A stretch of DNA of 64,000 bases from an uncultured Salinimicrobium sp. (GTDB lineage: Bacteria > Bacteroidota > Bacteroidia > Flavobacteriales > Flavobacteriaceae), in the NCBI GenBank assembly GCA_946887075.1, contig CAMPKA010000013.1, forward strand, positions 1-64,000. The letters are read 5' to 3'. Both the position numbers and the translations under genes were made by a program. How positions within the stretch are numbered: position 1 is the first letter of the stretch; each line of letters begins with the position of its first letter. Below the pieces are notes generated by a model. That model was not told the DNA's origin. It saw nothing but the letters and a program-made list of their open reading frames with translations, and searched no databases. This document shows positions 32,507 to 41,587 of the stretch, piece after piece.

Positions 32507-34693
32507 TCACTTCTCTTGCTTCTCTTCGGGTACCGGAAAACCCCGGTCTCTCATCAGGGCGTCTATAGTGGCATCCCGGCCTCTGAAGAGACGATAAGCC
32601 TCAGCCGGATCAATAGCGTTCCGGGGGGCAAAGAGATACTTCACCAGTTTTTCAGCAAGTTCACGATCATAGAACCCACCAGGTGCCTCCTGGAATGCCT
32701 CTGCGGCATCAGAGGTCAGGACATCTGCCCAGAGGTAGCCGTAATAGCCGGCGGCGTAGCCTTCTCCGGAAAAGACATGGCCGAAGTGAGGCGTCCGGTG
32801 CCGCATCACGATCTCTTTGGGCATATGCAGGGCGGCAAGCGTTTCCTCCTCAAAGGTATCCATGTCGATATCAGCAGGATCAGTGGTATGAAGAATCATA
32901 TCCATCAGGGCAGAGGCCAGGTATTCCGTAGTGGCAAAGCCCTGGTTAAAGGTAGAAGCCGCCTTGATTTTATCCACAAGTTCCTGGGGCATAGGCTCCC
33001 CGGTCTCATGATGTACCAGGAACCTCTCAATCACTTCTTCGGTAAGTAGCCACCTTTCCAGAAGTTGTGACTGAAATTCCGTGTAATCCCTTACGCCACT
33101 GTTGAGAATTGGATATTTCACCTCCGAGGAAAAGAAGTGGAGGGCATGCCCGAACTCATGGAAAAAAGTGGTAGCGTCATCAAGAGAGACAAGTGCTGGT
33201 TCTCCAGGGGCCGGTTTTATAAAATTAGAATTATTCGAACCCAATACGGTTTCCTCCTGGCCCTCCATTTCTGAATGGCTTCTGTACTGGGATGCCCATG
33301 CCCCTGATCTTTTGCCTTTCCTGGCATAGGGATCCAGATACCATAAGCCGATCAGTTTGCCGGAATCTTTGTCGGTAACTTCCCATACTTTGACATCTTC
33401 ATGAAATACGGGAACTGTGCCCTCAGGGACGGGGGTGAACTCATAGTTGAATAATCTTTCCGCAGTATAGAAAAGCGCCTGGGTCAACTTGTCCAGTTGC
33501 AGATACTGTTTAATGACGTCTGACTGAAGGTCATATTTCTGCTGGCGGACCTTTTCGGCATAATAGCGGTAGTCCCAGGGAGCTATGGTGATGTCTTTGC
33601 CTTCGGCTTCTGCCAATGCCTGCATGTCGGCTACTTCCTGCTCTACCCTTGCCAGTGCTACGGGCCATACCTGCTTCATCAGTTCCATAGCCCGCTCAGG
33701 AGTTTTCGCCATCCTGTTCTGCAGGCGCCACTGGGCATAATTATCAAACCCAAGCAATTCCACTCTTTCATCCCGAAGTTCCAGAATTTTTTTGATGATC
33801 TGTTTGTTGTCGTACTGATCATCATTGTCCCCCCTGGAGTAATAGTTTTTCCAAACCTTTTCCCGCAGCTCCCTTTCATCGGAAAAGGTCAGGAAAGGAT
33901 CCATGGAGCTTCTCGTATTCAACACGGCGTACTGCCCCTGGCGACCCCGATCTGCCGCTGCCTTTGCAGCTGCCTTGATATATGATTCCGGAAGGCCGCT
34001 TAGCTCGTCCTCATCGAGGTAGACCACATAATTTTCCTCCTCGGCAAGGACATTATTGGAGAAAGTGGTATATAATCTTGAAAGTTCCTTGTTGATTTCC
34101 GCGTATCGTTCCTTTTCCTCTGGTCCGAGATCTGCTCCCTCCATGGCGAAATCCTCGTAAATCAGCTGGACTGCCCGCTGTTGCTGGGGAGGTAATGAAT
34201 CCTCCAGAGCGTTTTCATAGACGGCCTTTATCCGTCTGAACAGGTCCTCGTTTTGTGAGATCTTTGAGGAATACTCAGAGATCTTGGGTGCCAGGACCTG
34301 TTGGATTTCCCGGAATTCCGGGGAAGAGATATTGCTGCTCCATATGCTATAGTAGGTGAAGACCCTGTCAAGAGCCTCTCCAGACTGCTGCATGGCTAAA
34401 ATGGTGTTTTCGAAGGTCGGCGGGGCAGGGTTTTGTGCGATCTGTTCAATTTCAGCCAAATGCATTTCCATCCCCCGCTCCATGGCGGGCCGCAGCTCTT
34501 CAAGATCCATCTCGTCAAAGGCGGGCACGCCTCCATAAGGGCCCTCCCATTCTTCTAGCAGGTCGTTTTCCATAGCGATTCTTTCAACTTTTAAGGCAGG
34601 CTCTGCTTCCGTGATGGAGGTGCTCCTGGGTCCGCATCCGGTCAGGAGGGCGGCCGTCAAGGCAAACAAGCCTGTACAAGTCATTCTCTTCAT
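32507..34693 (-). CDS. dcp: M3-family peptidyl-dipeptidase (Dcp-like) lipoprotein
   Basis: 728 residues from ATG 34693; 14 upstream codons are open but precede the signal peptide. Lipobox 'LLTGCG' with Cys about residue 20; the residues after it (G-P-R-S) have no acidic cluster, so it probably faces the periplasm. The zinc site is 'HEFGHALH' in the last third, followed by the second Glu region, as in thimet oligopeptidase/Dcp. It cleaves dipeptides from oligopeptide C-termini. Divergent from the TlpA-like gene. Confidence 0.93.
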   Translation of the reverse strand: MKRMTCTGLFALTAALLTGCGPRSTSITEAEPALKVERIAMENDLLEEWEGPYGGVPAFDEMDLEELRPAMERGMEMHLAEIEQIAQNPAPPTFENTILAMQQSGEALDRVFTYYSIWSSNISSPEFREIQQVLAPKISEYSSKISQNEDLFRRIKAVYENALEDSLPPQQQRAVQLIYEDFAMEGADLGPEEKERYAEINKELSRLYTTFSNNVLAEEENYVVYLDEDELSGLPESYIKAAAKAAADRGRQGQYAVLNTRSSMDPFLTFSDERELREKVWKNYYSRGDNDDQYDNKQIIKKILELRDERVELLGFDNYAQWRLQNRMAKTPERAMELMKQVWPVALARVEQEVADMQALAEAEGKDITIAPWDYRYYAEKVRQQKYDLQSDVIKQYLQLDKLTQALFYTAERLFNYEFTPVPEGTVPVFHEDVKVWEVTDKDSGKLIGLWYLDPYARKGKRSGAWASQYRSHSEMEGQEETVLGSNNSNFIKPAPGEPALVSLDDATTFFHEFGHALHFFSSEVKYPILNSGVRDYTEFQSQLLERWLLTEEVIERFLVHHETGEPMPQELVDKIKAASTFNQGFATTEYLASALMDMILHTTDPADIDMDTFEEETLAALHMPKEIVMRHRTPHFGHVFSGEGYAAGYYGYLWADVLTSDAAEAFQEAPGGFYDRELAEKLVKYLFAPRNAIDPAEAYRLFRGRDATIDALMRDRGFPVPEEKQEK

Positions 34694-34778
34694 GATTCTT
34701 ATTTTTATTTCGACTTTCAAGATAATAATAATCATGCTAAACCAGAAGGTGATTTCCCGATTCCCGGTGCCAATGTAT

Positions 34779-34786
34779 TACTTTTG
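34779..34786 (+). promoter_or_regulatory. -7 box, predicted leaderless start of the TlpA-like gene
   Basis: TACTTTTG, with exactly 6 nt to ATG 34793. The TTG at 34784 that opens the frame is part of the box. Confidence 0.6.
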
Positions 34787-34792
34787 CTTTCA

Positions 34793-35353
34793 ATGGATTT
34801 TCTCAAAAAGAACTGGTCAAATCTGATCCTCCTGCTGGTGATCATCATCCTGATCCTTCCCCAGACCCGGCGGCCTCTCCAGGTTGCGATGAACCGGATA
34901 TTTGCTTTTGCCCCGAGGGAAATTGCAGATCAGGATCGGGAAGAGGTCGTTTCCTATGACTGGAAACTCGCCTCTCTTGAAGGGGAACCTGTGAATTTCC
35001 AGGAGGCCAGGGGAAAGGTGGCAGTGGTCAATTTGTGGGCCACCTGGTGTCCACCCTGTATAGCCGAAATGCCGTCTTTCCAGGAGGTCTTTGCTTCCTA
35101 TGGAAACCGTGTGGCCTTTTATTTTGTCTCGGATGAGCAGCATCAAACCCTCAAGGATTTTCTCAGGAGAAAGGGATATCGGCTGCCGGTCTACCGGCCA
35201 TTGGAACCCCCTCCGGCCTCCTTCGATTCTGACCGACTTCCAACCACCTATGTTATTTCAGCTGAAGGAGAAATTGTCATTCGCAAGACCGGAGCCGCGG
35301 ACTGGAATGATACAGAGTTTCGGGCCACTTTGGACCGGTTGCTGGGAATTTGA
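34793..35353 (+). CDS. membrane-anchored TlpA/ResA-like thioredoxin
   Basis: 186 residues from ATG 34793. One N-terminal membrane helix (about 10-28) anchors a thioredoxin domain in the periplasm. The active site is 'WATWCPPC' and the cis-Pro is in 'RLPTTYVI'. Such proteins reduce disulfides in apocytochromes or in cell-envelope proteins; a DsbD that could feed it electrons lies 8 kb away. The gene ends 1 nt from the end of the convergent GH3 gene. Confidence 0.9.
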   Translation: MDFLKKNWSNLILLLVIIILILPQTRRPLQVAMNRIFAFAPREIADQDREEVVSYDWKLASLEGEPVNFQEARGKVAVVNLWATWCPPCIAEMPSFQEVFASYGNRVAFYFVSDEQHQTLKDFLRRKGYRLPVYRPLEPPPASFDSDRLPTTYVISAEGEIVIRKTGAADWNDTEFRATLDRLLGI

Positions 35354-36886
35354 TCAGATTTCCTCCCGCATCGACTCCCGCAGCTGGAGTAATTCCTCTA
35401 CGAATTCACGACTATTGGATAATCTTGGGATTTTATGCTGACCTCCCAGTTTGTTCTTGAGCTTAAGCCACTGGTAAAAGGAATTTTCCGGCATATGATG
35501 CACCACCGGGGCATCTATAGCCGTGTTTTCCCGCCGTTTTGAGGCGTAGTCGTCGTTGAGCTTTCCCAATTCCTCATCAAGGATTCCTGTAAAGGCCTCC
35601 TTGTCCTCTGGCGGTTCAACGAATTCCACCAGCCATTCATGAAAACCTTTGGAGCTTCGGTCATAGAAGAAGGGAGCAGCAGTAAAATCCCGCATGATGG
35701 CTCCTGTTTTCCTGCAGGCAACCGAAATGGCCTTTTCAGCGTGTTCTACGAAAAGATCTTCTCCGAAGACGTTAATACAGTGTTTGGTTCTGCCGCTGAT
35801 CACAAATCGGTACGGACTGGTCCCCGTAAACTTGATCGTATCCCCGATCTTGTAGCGCCACAGCCCCGAATTGGTGCTGATGACCATGGAATAGTTCTTT
35901 CCTACCTTGACCTCGCTCAGGGGGACAACCTTCGGATTTTCTGCCGAGAACTCCTCTTCGGGTATAAATTCATAGAAAATTCCGTAGTTGACCATAAGCA
36001 AAAGAGAGGTGTCCTCCCTTTGGTCCTGTAGCGCAAAGAACCCTTCCGTAGCATTGAAGATTTCCAGGTAGCGCAGGCTTTTGTCGCGGTCCAGGTTCTC
36101 GAAAAGGGGACGATATGGCGCAAATGAAACTGAACCGTGAAAGAACACCTCGAGTTCGGGCCAGACCTCCTGAATGTATTCGATCTTATGTTCTTTAATG
36201 ATATACTGCAGCAGCAAGAGCATCCACATCGGAGAACCGGCCAGGCTGGTGATCTTCTGGGTTGCGGTAACCTCGGCTATTTTTTTGATCTTTTCTTCCC
36301 AATTGTTCATCATGGTGATCTCAAGGCCGGGAGTCCTGCCGAACTGGGCCCAGAACGGTAGGTTTTTCATAACGATCGCAGAAATATTGGCCGTATAGTA
36401 ACCGTGCTTATCAGAAAATTTGGTTTCCTGACTTCCCCCGATGGAAAGATTTTTACCGGAGAAAAGCTTAGCGTCGGGATAATTGTTGATATAAACAGCC
36501 AGCATATCGCGGCCGCCCTGGTAATGGCACTGTTCGAGACCCTCCACTGAGACAGGGATAATTTTGCTGTTCGACCCAGTCGTGCCTGAGGATTTGGCGA
36601 ACCACTTGATGGGGGAAGGCCACAGGATATTCTGTTCTCCCTGTAGCAGACGCTCTATGTAGGGGAACAGATCTTCATAGCTATTGAGGGGAACCTGCTT
36701 TCTGAATTGCTCATAACTCCGGATGCTGCCAAAGCCATGGCGTTTTCCAAAGGCCGTGTCTTGGGCAGTGTTCAAAAGCTGATGTAGGACCTCCTCTTGG
36801 GTATCGTGCGGATGATTTACGGATCTTTCTAAGCTTTCAATTCGGCTCTTCATAAAGAGGTTGCCGATGGAATCAATTATCCCCAT
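35354..36886 (-). CDS. GH3 auxin-responsive-promoter family protein (acyl-adenylating enzyme)
   Basis: 510 residues. Belongs to the ANL-type adenylating GH3 family first named in plants, where members join amino acids to jasmonate or auxin. The phosphate-binding loop 'FAKSSGTTGSNSK' (ATP) is clear, as are 'FNATEGFFA' and 'YRFVISGRTKHCINVFGEDL' near the hinge. Bacterial members are widespread in Bacteroidota and their substrates are unknown. It is single, with convergent TlpA at one end and a sensor kinase upstream on the same strand. Confidence 0.9.
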   Translation of the reverse strand: MGIIDSIGNLFMKSRIESLERSVNHPHDTQEEVLHQLLNTAQDTAFGKRHGFGSIRSYEQFRKQVPLNSYEDLFPYIERLLQGEQNILWPSPIKWFAKSSGTTGSNSKIIPVSVEGLEQCHYQGGRDMLAVYINNYPDAKLFSGKNLSIGGSQETKFSDKHGYYTANISAIVMKNLPFWAQFGRTPGLEITMMNNWEEKIKKIAEVTATQKITSLAGSPMWMLLLLQYIIKEHKIEYIQEVWPELEVFFHGSVSFAPYRPLFENLDRDKSLRYLEIFNATEGFFALQDQREDTSLLLMVNYGIFYEFIPEEEFSAENPKVVPLSEVKVGKNYSMVISTNSGLWRYKIGDTIKFTGTSPYRFVISGRTKHCINVFGEDLFVEHAEKAISVACRKTGAIMRDFTAAPFFYDRSSKGFHEWLVEFVEPPEDKEAFTGILDEELGKLNDDYASKRRENTAIDAPVVHHMPENSFYQWLKLKNKLGGQHKIPRLSNSREFVEELLQLRESMREEI

Positions 36887-36983
36887 ACAAAATCACTTGC
36901 ATTTTGGTGTTTCCGTCCAAGAGGAAGTTGATATGTTGTAACGCTTCCTCCGAATCAGAAGCCGAAGATAAACAATAATCGCT

Positions 36984-39362
36984 TTACGGAATAGGATTAT
37001 GTTTTTTTCCTTGATGATCCTCATAACAGGGAAAACTGATAATGAAGGTACTTCCCTCATTGAGCTGGCTCCGCACCTGAATGCTTGCACCATGTTCTTC
37101 CATGATGGATTTCACAGAGCTTAATCCCACGCCCAGGCCGCCGGGTTTGCGGGTATAAAAGCTCTCAAACAGATGCTCCAGTTGATCTTCAGCAATTCCG
37201 CAGCCGTTATCGGTGACCCGAAGAATGAACATGTTGTCGTTCCTGGTTATGTCCAGCCGGAGCACCCCCTGGTCCGGTTCCATTGCTTCACTGGCGTTCA
37301 GGATAATATTGAGCAGCGCGATCCGGAGTTTCTCTTCGTCCCCGTTGATGTAGCAGGGACTGCTGTAGTTTTTCTCGATTCTGATCCCGGCCAGATAGAT
37401 TCTGTCCTGGGCCATCGAGAGGGCTTTGCTGGTGATGCTTGCCAGACAGCATTTCTGGAACTTAAAAGGCGAATAATTGGCAGAATTCAACAGGTCGTTG
37501 ACCAGTTCATTGAGCGTGGTGGTACTTCTCTTAATGATGTGGATATAATTATCAAGATCGTCCTGTTTTTTCTCTTTCATTCTCTGAGAGAGGATATCGG
37601 CCGACATTCCTATGCTCGTCATCGGATTCCGAAGTTCGTGAGCAAGTGTTCTGGCGATCTCGCCCTTGATCGATAGCTTCTCGGCTGTGACCAAAGCCTG
37701 CTGGGTCAGCTTTTGCTCCTGAACGTTCCGCAACAAGATAATATATTCCGAGACCTTACCCGTTTTGCTTCTGATGAAAACCTTTCCGCGGGCATTGTAA
37801 CATTCCCATGCCCGGCTTCTGGATTTTAATCTGAATTCCACCTCCACGATGTCCCTGTCGCTGGCAGATCTGAGTTTCCGGTGGAATTCCATGACCTTCT
37901 GCCTGTCTTCCGGATGGATCTGCGGGAGAAGGTCAACAAGAGGCATATTGAGAAGCTTCTTCCTTGTCATACCTATGGAAGGGTCCAGATCCCGATTGAC
38001 AAAACGGATATTCTCCTGATGGAGATTAAAGATCGCAATAAGGTCTGGGGTAGTTTCGATCAATTGTTTCTTGAACCGGAGGTTATCGTTGAAAGCTCTG
38101 GAACGTTCTTTTTCCCGGGTGATGTTCTCCAGGGAATTGATGAGCATGCCCCTCTGGCGATGGGTGATGATCTTCAACCAGTTCTTTTTCCCTTCATGTT
38201 CCAGGCAAACCTCGAAATTGGCCGATTTTCCCGTGAGCATAGTTTGCTTCAGGGTTTCGAAAACACCGGATTTTGCGGCATCGGGATTCAGCCCAAGAAA
38301 GCTTTGTCCGACCAGGGAACCCCTTCGATAGTATCTGCTTATTTTGCGATTCGCTCTGACATAGGTGAAATCCCTGATATCATAGTTACTGCCAAACCTG
38401 GGTTTCAACAGGAAAATCCCCTGGTTGACCGTATCGAAGATCATCTGTAACAATTCATTGTTTTCGCGAAGTTCCGCTGTTCTTTTCTTGACCTGGTATT
38501 CCAGGTTTTCATTGAGTTTCTTCAGGCTGATTTCGGATTTCTTCCTTGTGGTGATATCCGTGCATAAGACACCAACGCTTCGGGATTTCCTGCTACCGAG
38601 GGGAAAAGCATAAACATCATACCATGCTTCCAAGTCCCCGGCGTACTGTTCAAACCGCATGGCGTTTCCTGTGGTGGCTACTTCTCCATAGCTCAGGAAC
38701 CAGTTGTGTCCATGGTCCGGCAGGAGCTCCTTCATCGTTTTACCCACAGGTTCCTTGACGGGGACATGTTTTACAAAGGATCCATTTACCTCAACGATCA
38801 AGAAGTCGAGGGGTTTTTGTTCCAGATCATAGATCATCTCGATCAGCATGAACCCGTGGTCCAGGGAGGAAAGCAGTGTATTGTAGCGGTCCAGGCTCTC
38901 CTGTAGATGTTTCTCCACTTCCAGGTTCCCAGAGGACATCTTGGACCTGCCCACCATGTCAATAGCGGAAGCGCATATCAGGATTTGTTTCTCCTCCGTT
39001 TCCGGTGCACCGTTGTATATCCGGGTCTTTAATTCGAATTTTTTCCAATAGCCGAATGGCGACCTGAACCGGATATAAAGCGCTTCATTTTCGGAATGGG
39101 GAATATCCAGCAGGAAGTGATAAAAGAGCCCGTAATCCTCGGGATGAATTACCGCTTCAAAAAGGTGTCTCGCGGGAAGTCCGGTGGGAAAACTGGAGTC
39201 GAAGTAAACTGACGCCCTGTAGTTTACAGCCGAAACCGTCTTTTTATCGATGGAATAGATAAAAAGCAAAAAATCCTGGTTTTCCAGTTTCCGCCACGGA
39301 TTGAATGGATTTAGGGGTCGTCCCAATAGATTTTCATCCAGAAGAAAGGTACTTTTTTTCAT
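36984..39362 (-). CDS. multi-PAS sensor histidine kinase
   Basis: 792 residues, no membrane segment, so cytoplasmic. About four PAS-like sensor units lie in order: near 30-125, 155-270, 310-415 (after a coiled helix 'LNENLEYQVKKRTAELREN') and 430-545. Then HisKA with the phospho-acceptor in 'LAHELRNPMTS', and a HATPase domain with 'NIILNASEAM', 'DNGCGI' and 'GLGVGLSSV'. No receiver domain and no response regulator nearby, so its partner is elsewhere. The upstream 344 nt contain no perfect -7 box for it. Confidence 0.9.
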   Translation of the reverse strand: MKKSTFLLDENLLGRPLNPFNPWRKLENQDFLLFIYSIDKKTVSAVNYRASVYFDSSFPTGLPARHLFEAVIHPEDYGLFYHFLLDIPHSENEALYIRFRSPFGYWKKFELKTRIYNGAPETEEKQILICASAIDMVGRSKMSSGNLEVEKHLQESLDRYNTLLSSLDHGFMLIEMIYDLEQKPLDFLIVEVNGSFVKHVPVKEPVGKTMKELLPDHGHNWFLSYGEVATTGNAMRFEQYAGDLEAWYDVYAFPLGSRKSRSVGVLCTDITTRKKSEISLKKLNENLEYQVKKRTAELRENNELLQMIFDTVNQGIFLLKPRFGSNYDIRDFTYVRANRKISRYYRRGSLVGQSFLGLNPDAAKSGVFETLKQTMLTGKSANFEVCLEHEGKKNWLKIITHRQRGMLINSLENITREKERSRAFNDNLRFKKQLIETTPDLIAIFNLHQENIRFVNRDLDPSIGMTRKKLLNMPLVDLLPQIHPEDRQKVMEFHRKLRSASDRDIVEVEFRLKSRSRAWECYNARGKVFIRSKTGKVSEYIILLRNVQEQKLTQQALVTAEKLSIKGEIARTLAHELRNPMTSIGMSADILSQRMKEKKQDDLDNYIHIIKRSTTTLNELVNDLLNSANYSPFKFQKCCLASITSKALSMAQDRIYLAGIRIEKNYSSPCYINGDEEKLRIALLNIILNASEAMEPDQGVLRLDITRNDNMFILRVTDNGCGIAEDQLEHLFESFYTRKPGGLGVGLSSVKSIMEEHGASIQVRSQLNEGSTFIISFPCYEDHQGKKHNPIP

Positions 39363-39706
39363 AAGCCGCTCATCATTAAGTTACCAGAAATTGCGACAAA
39401 AAAGCGTTCAGTTGCCGAACCAAAGGGGGGACGAATTAAGTTAAATTTAATATAAATTTTTCGGAAAAGAAAGGGGAATTGGGCTGTTGGGTAAGGTTGA
39501 GGTTCAAAATCAGGAATACTCCCTATAAAAGCTGATTTCCCTTGCGTAAGTTCTTTAATATTTAACTAAAGTTTAACATTTACGACTCCTGGGAACCAAC
39601 ATACGCTTCCTGTAAGAAAATTCCCTGCCCGATGGTCAGGCGCTTTTGGATATATCGGTCTGCGTGATATGGACACAATTTGTATTTTTGAGCGAAACAG
39701 AACCCC
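39363..39706. other. divergent intergenic region
   Basis: 344 nt between the PAS kinase and the FMN reductase, AT-rich in the middle. It holds the -7 box of the FMN reductase at 39683-39690. A short inverted repeat GTTC-N7-GAAC lies near 39404-39418. No frame, RNA gene or other repeat is supported. Confidence 0.5.
39683..39690 (+). promoter_or_regulatory. -7 box for the FMN reductase-pabB unit
   Basis: TATTTTTG, an exact TAnnTTTG match, 16 nt before ATG 39707. Confidence 0.55.
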
Positions 39707-40246
39707 ATGACGAAAATCCTTGCTTTTACCGGCTCTACCAGTCCGACTTCCATCAATCACCAGTTACTGCTTCACATCGTTTCAAGAATCACTTCTTATC
39801 CTATCGAGGTAGAGGACCTCAGGACGCTGGATATTCCCATATACAACATTGTCCGGGAAAAGGAGGGAATACCGTCAGAGGTCAAGTATCTGTATGAAAA
39901 GATCCAGGACTTTCCTGCATTGATCATTGCAGTCAACGAATACAACAATAATGTATCGGGCTTTTTCAAGAATGTTCTGGACTGGCTCTCCCGTGTGGAC
40001 CGAAAATTTCTCCAGGAGAAAAAGATCATGATAATCAGTACCTCTCCGGGCCGAAGAGGTGGGGCTGCAGCATTGGAATATTGTAAGTTCCAGTTTCCTC
40101 GTTTCGGAGGGGAGGTGGTGGAAAGCTTTAGCCTTCCCCAGTTTTATGAAAACTATGACGTGGAGAAGGATCAGGTGACCAATGAGGTATTTGAAATGGG
40201 TATTGTGGAAGTCCTGACCGATTTTGAACAGCAGATAAGGAGTTAA
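39707..40246 (+). CDS. NADPH-dependent FMN reductase family protein
   Basis: 179 residues, flavodoxin-like fold. The phosphate-binding opening 'ILAFTGSTSPTSINHQLL' and the flavin-ring region 'VNEYNNNVSGFFKNVLDWLSR' are the family landmarks (more often 'PEYN.S.PG.LKN..DW'). It reduces flavins or quinones with NAD(P)H. The stop is directly followed by the GTG of pabB, so the two are co-transcribed, though no biochemical link is evident. Confidence 0.88.
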   Translation: MTKILAFTGSTSPTSINHQLLLHIVSRITSYPIEVEDLRTLDIPIYNIVREKEGIPSEVKYLYEKIQDFPALIIAVNEYNNNVSGFFKNVLDWLSRVDRKFLQEKKIMIISTSPGRRGGAAALEYCKFQFPRFGGEVVESFSLPQFYENYDVEKDQVTNEVFEMGIVEVLTDFEQQIRS

Positions 40247-41554
40247 GTGCGGACAAGCAGGAGCGTAAACATAAAAGACGGAAATTTCCTGAGATCGGCT
40301 TTGCTGGCCTGGGGGAACCGGTTTGATGATGTAGTCTGGCTAGAGAGTAATGGACACCGGGAGGAATATTCTGAATTTGATGCTCTTTTGGCTGTGGACG
40401 CTTTTACGGCACTTCAGACGGGTGTTCAAGGTGGATTTGATCGGTTAAAGGAGTACCAGGAAAATACCCGCGATTGGATTTTCGGGGCCCTTTCCTATGA
40501 TCTTAAGAACGATCTCGAAAGGCTGAGTTCCAATAATACCGACGGGTTGGATTTCCCAGGGCTCTACTTTTTTCAGCCCAAAAAACTTTTAATTCTTAGA
40601 AATGGCGTTCTGGAGCTCCATTACCTCAATCTCGTGGCCCAGGAAATGGAGGCCGACCTCAGGGCGATCACCAACTGGCGGGACAAGGCGGAAGCACCCC
40701 GGGCAACGGATCTGAAAATCCGTTCCAGACTTTCGAGGCCAGAATACCTCGCAAGGGTGGGGAAGTTGCTGGATCATATCAGAAGAGGGGATATCTACGA
40801 AGCGAATTACTGTCAAGAACTTTTTGCAGAATCGGTCAAAATCGATCCCGTTGGAGTATACCGTGCCCTGAACTTGCGATCCACACCTCCTTTTGCCTGT
40901 TTCTCCCGGTTCGCCGAGTTCAGCCTGATCTCGGCTTCTCCGGAACGGTACCTCCGGAAAAAAGGCTCCGGTCTCACCTCTCAACCGATCAAGGGAACCG
41001 CAGCGAGATCTCCCGACCCAGAAGAGGACCAGAAACTTGCATGGCACCTTTCCCAGGACCCCAAGGAAAGGTCGGAGAACATCATGATCGTCGACCTGGT
41101 TCGCAATGACCTGTCCAGGGTAGCGCAAAAAGGTTCTGTCAAGGTCCGGGAACTTTGCGGTATCTACAGCTTCCAACAGGTACACCAGATGATATCCACC
41201 GTGACGGCAGTTGCCCGTCCTGGACTTTCGCCAGTAGATATCATCAGGGAATGCTTTCCGATGGGCAGTATGACCGGGGCACCGAAGGTTTCTGCTATGG
41301 AGATCATAGAAAAACTGGAGGCAAGCAAAAGAGGCCTCTACAGTGGGGCAATGGGATATTTTACCCCCGAGGGGGATTTTGATTTCAGCGTGATTATCAG
41401 GAGCATCCTCTATAACGCCTCCCGGGAATATCTCTCCTTTTCAGTCGGGAGTGCGATCACCTCGGGATCTCAGCCTGAGAAGGAATATGAGGAATGCCTG
41501 ATCAAGGCAAGGGCGATGCGGGAAGTCCTGGAGAAGAGTTCCTGCGAAACCTAA
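40247..41554 (+). CDS. pabB: aminodeoxychorismate synthase component I
   Basis: 435 residues from a GTG start right after the FMN reductase stop. Chorismate-binding fold. The telling residue is Lys249 in 'QPIKGTAARS': PabB uses this Lys as nucleophile, while anthranilate synthase has Ala there. 'DLVRNDLSRVA' and 'MGSMTGAPKV' follow. It makes 4-amino-4-deoxychorismate for folate. No pabA or pabC is next to it, so the amidotransferase partner is elsewhere. The N-terminal ~100 residues are less conserved. Confidence 0.9.
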   Translation: MRTSRSVNIKDGNFLRSALLAWGNRFDDVVWLESNGHREEYSEFDALLAVDAFTALQTGVQGGFDRLKEYQENTRDWIFGALSYDLKNDLERLSSNNTDGLDFPGLYFFQPKKLLILRNGVLELHYLNLVAQEMEADLRAITNWRDKAEAPRATDLKIRSRLSRPEYLARVGKLLDHIRRGDIYEANYCQELFAESVKIDPVGVYRALNLRSTPPFACFSRFAEFSLISASPERYLRKKGSGLTSQPIKGTAARSPDPEEDQKLAWHLSQDPKERSENIMIVDLVRNDLSRVAQKGSVKVRELCGIYSFQQVHQMISTVTAVARPGLSPVDIIRECFPMGSMTGAPKVSAMEIIEKLEASKRGLYSGAMGYFTPEGDFDFSVIIRSILYNASREYLSFSVGSAITSGSQPEKEYEECLIKARAMREVLEKSSCET

Positions 41555-41573
41555 ACGGGAAACCCTTTTTTGG

Positions 41574-41581
41574 TATCTTTG
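41574..41581 (+). promoter_or_regulatory. -7 box, predicted leaderless start of tilS
   Basis: TATCTTTG, exact match, with 6 nt to ATG 41588. It overlaps the longer open frame from 41570, whose first codon (TTG) lies 4 nt before the box. Confidence 0.6.
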
Positions 41582-41587
41582 GGCATT

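Noticed and set aside
40247..41554. Anthranilate synthase component I (TrpE)
   Set aside because: The PIKGT motif has the Lys typical of PabB, where TrpE has Ala.
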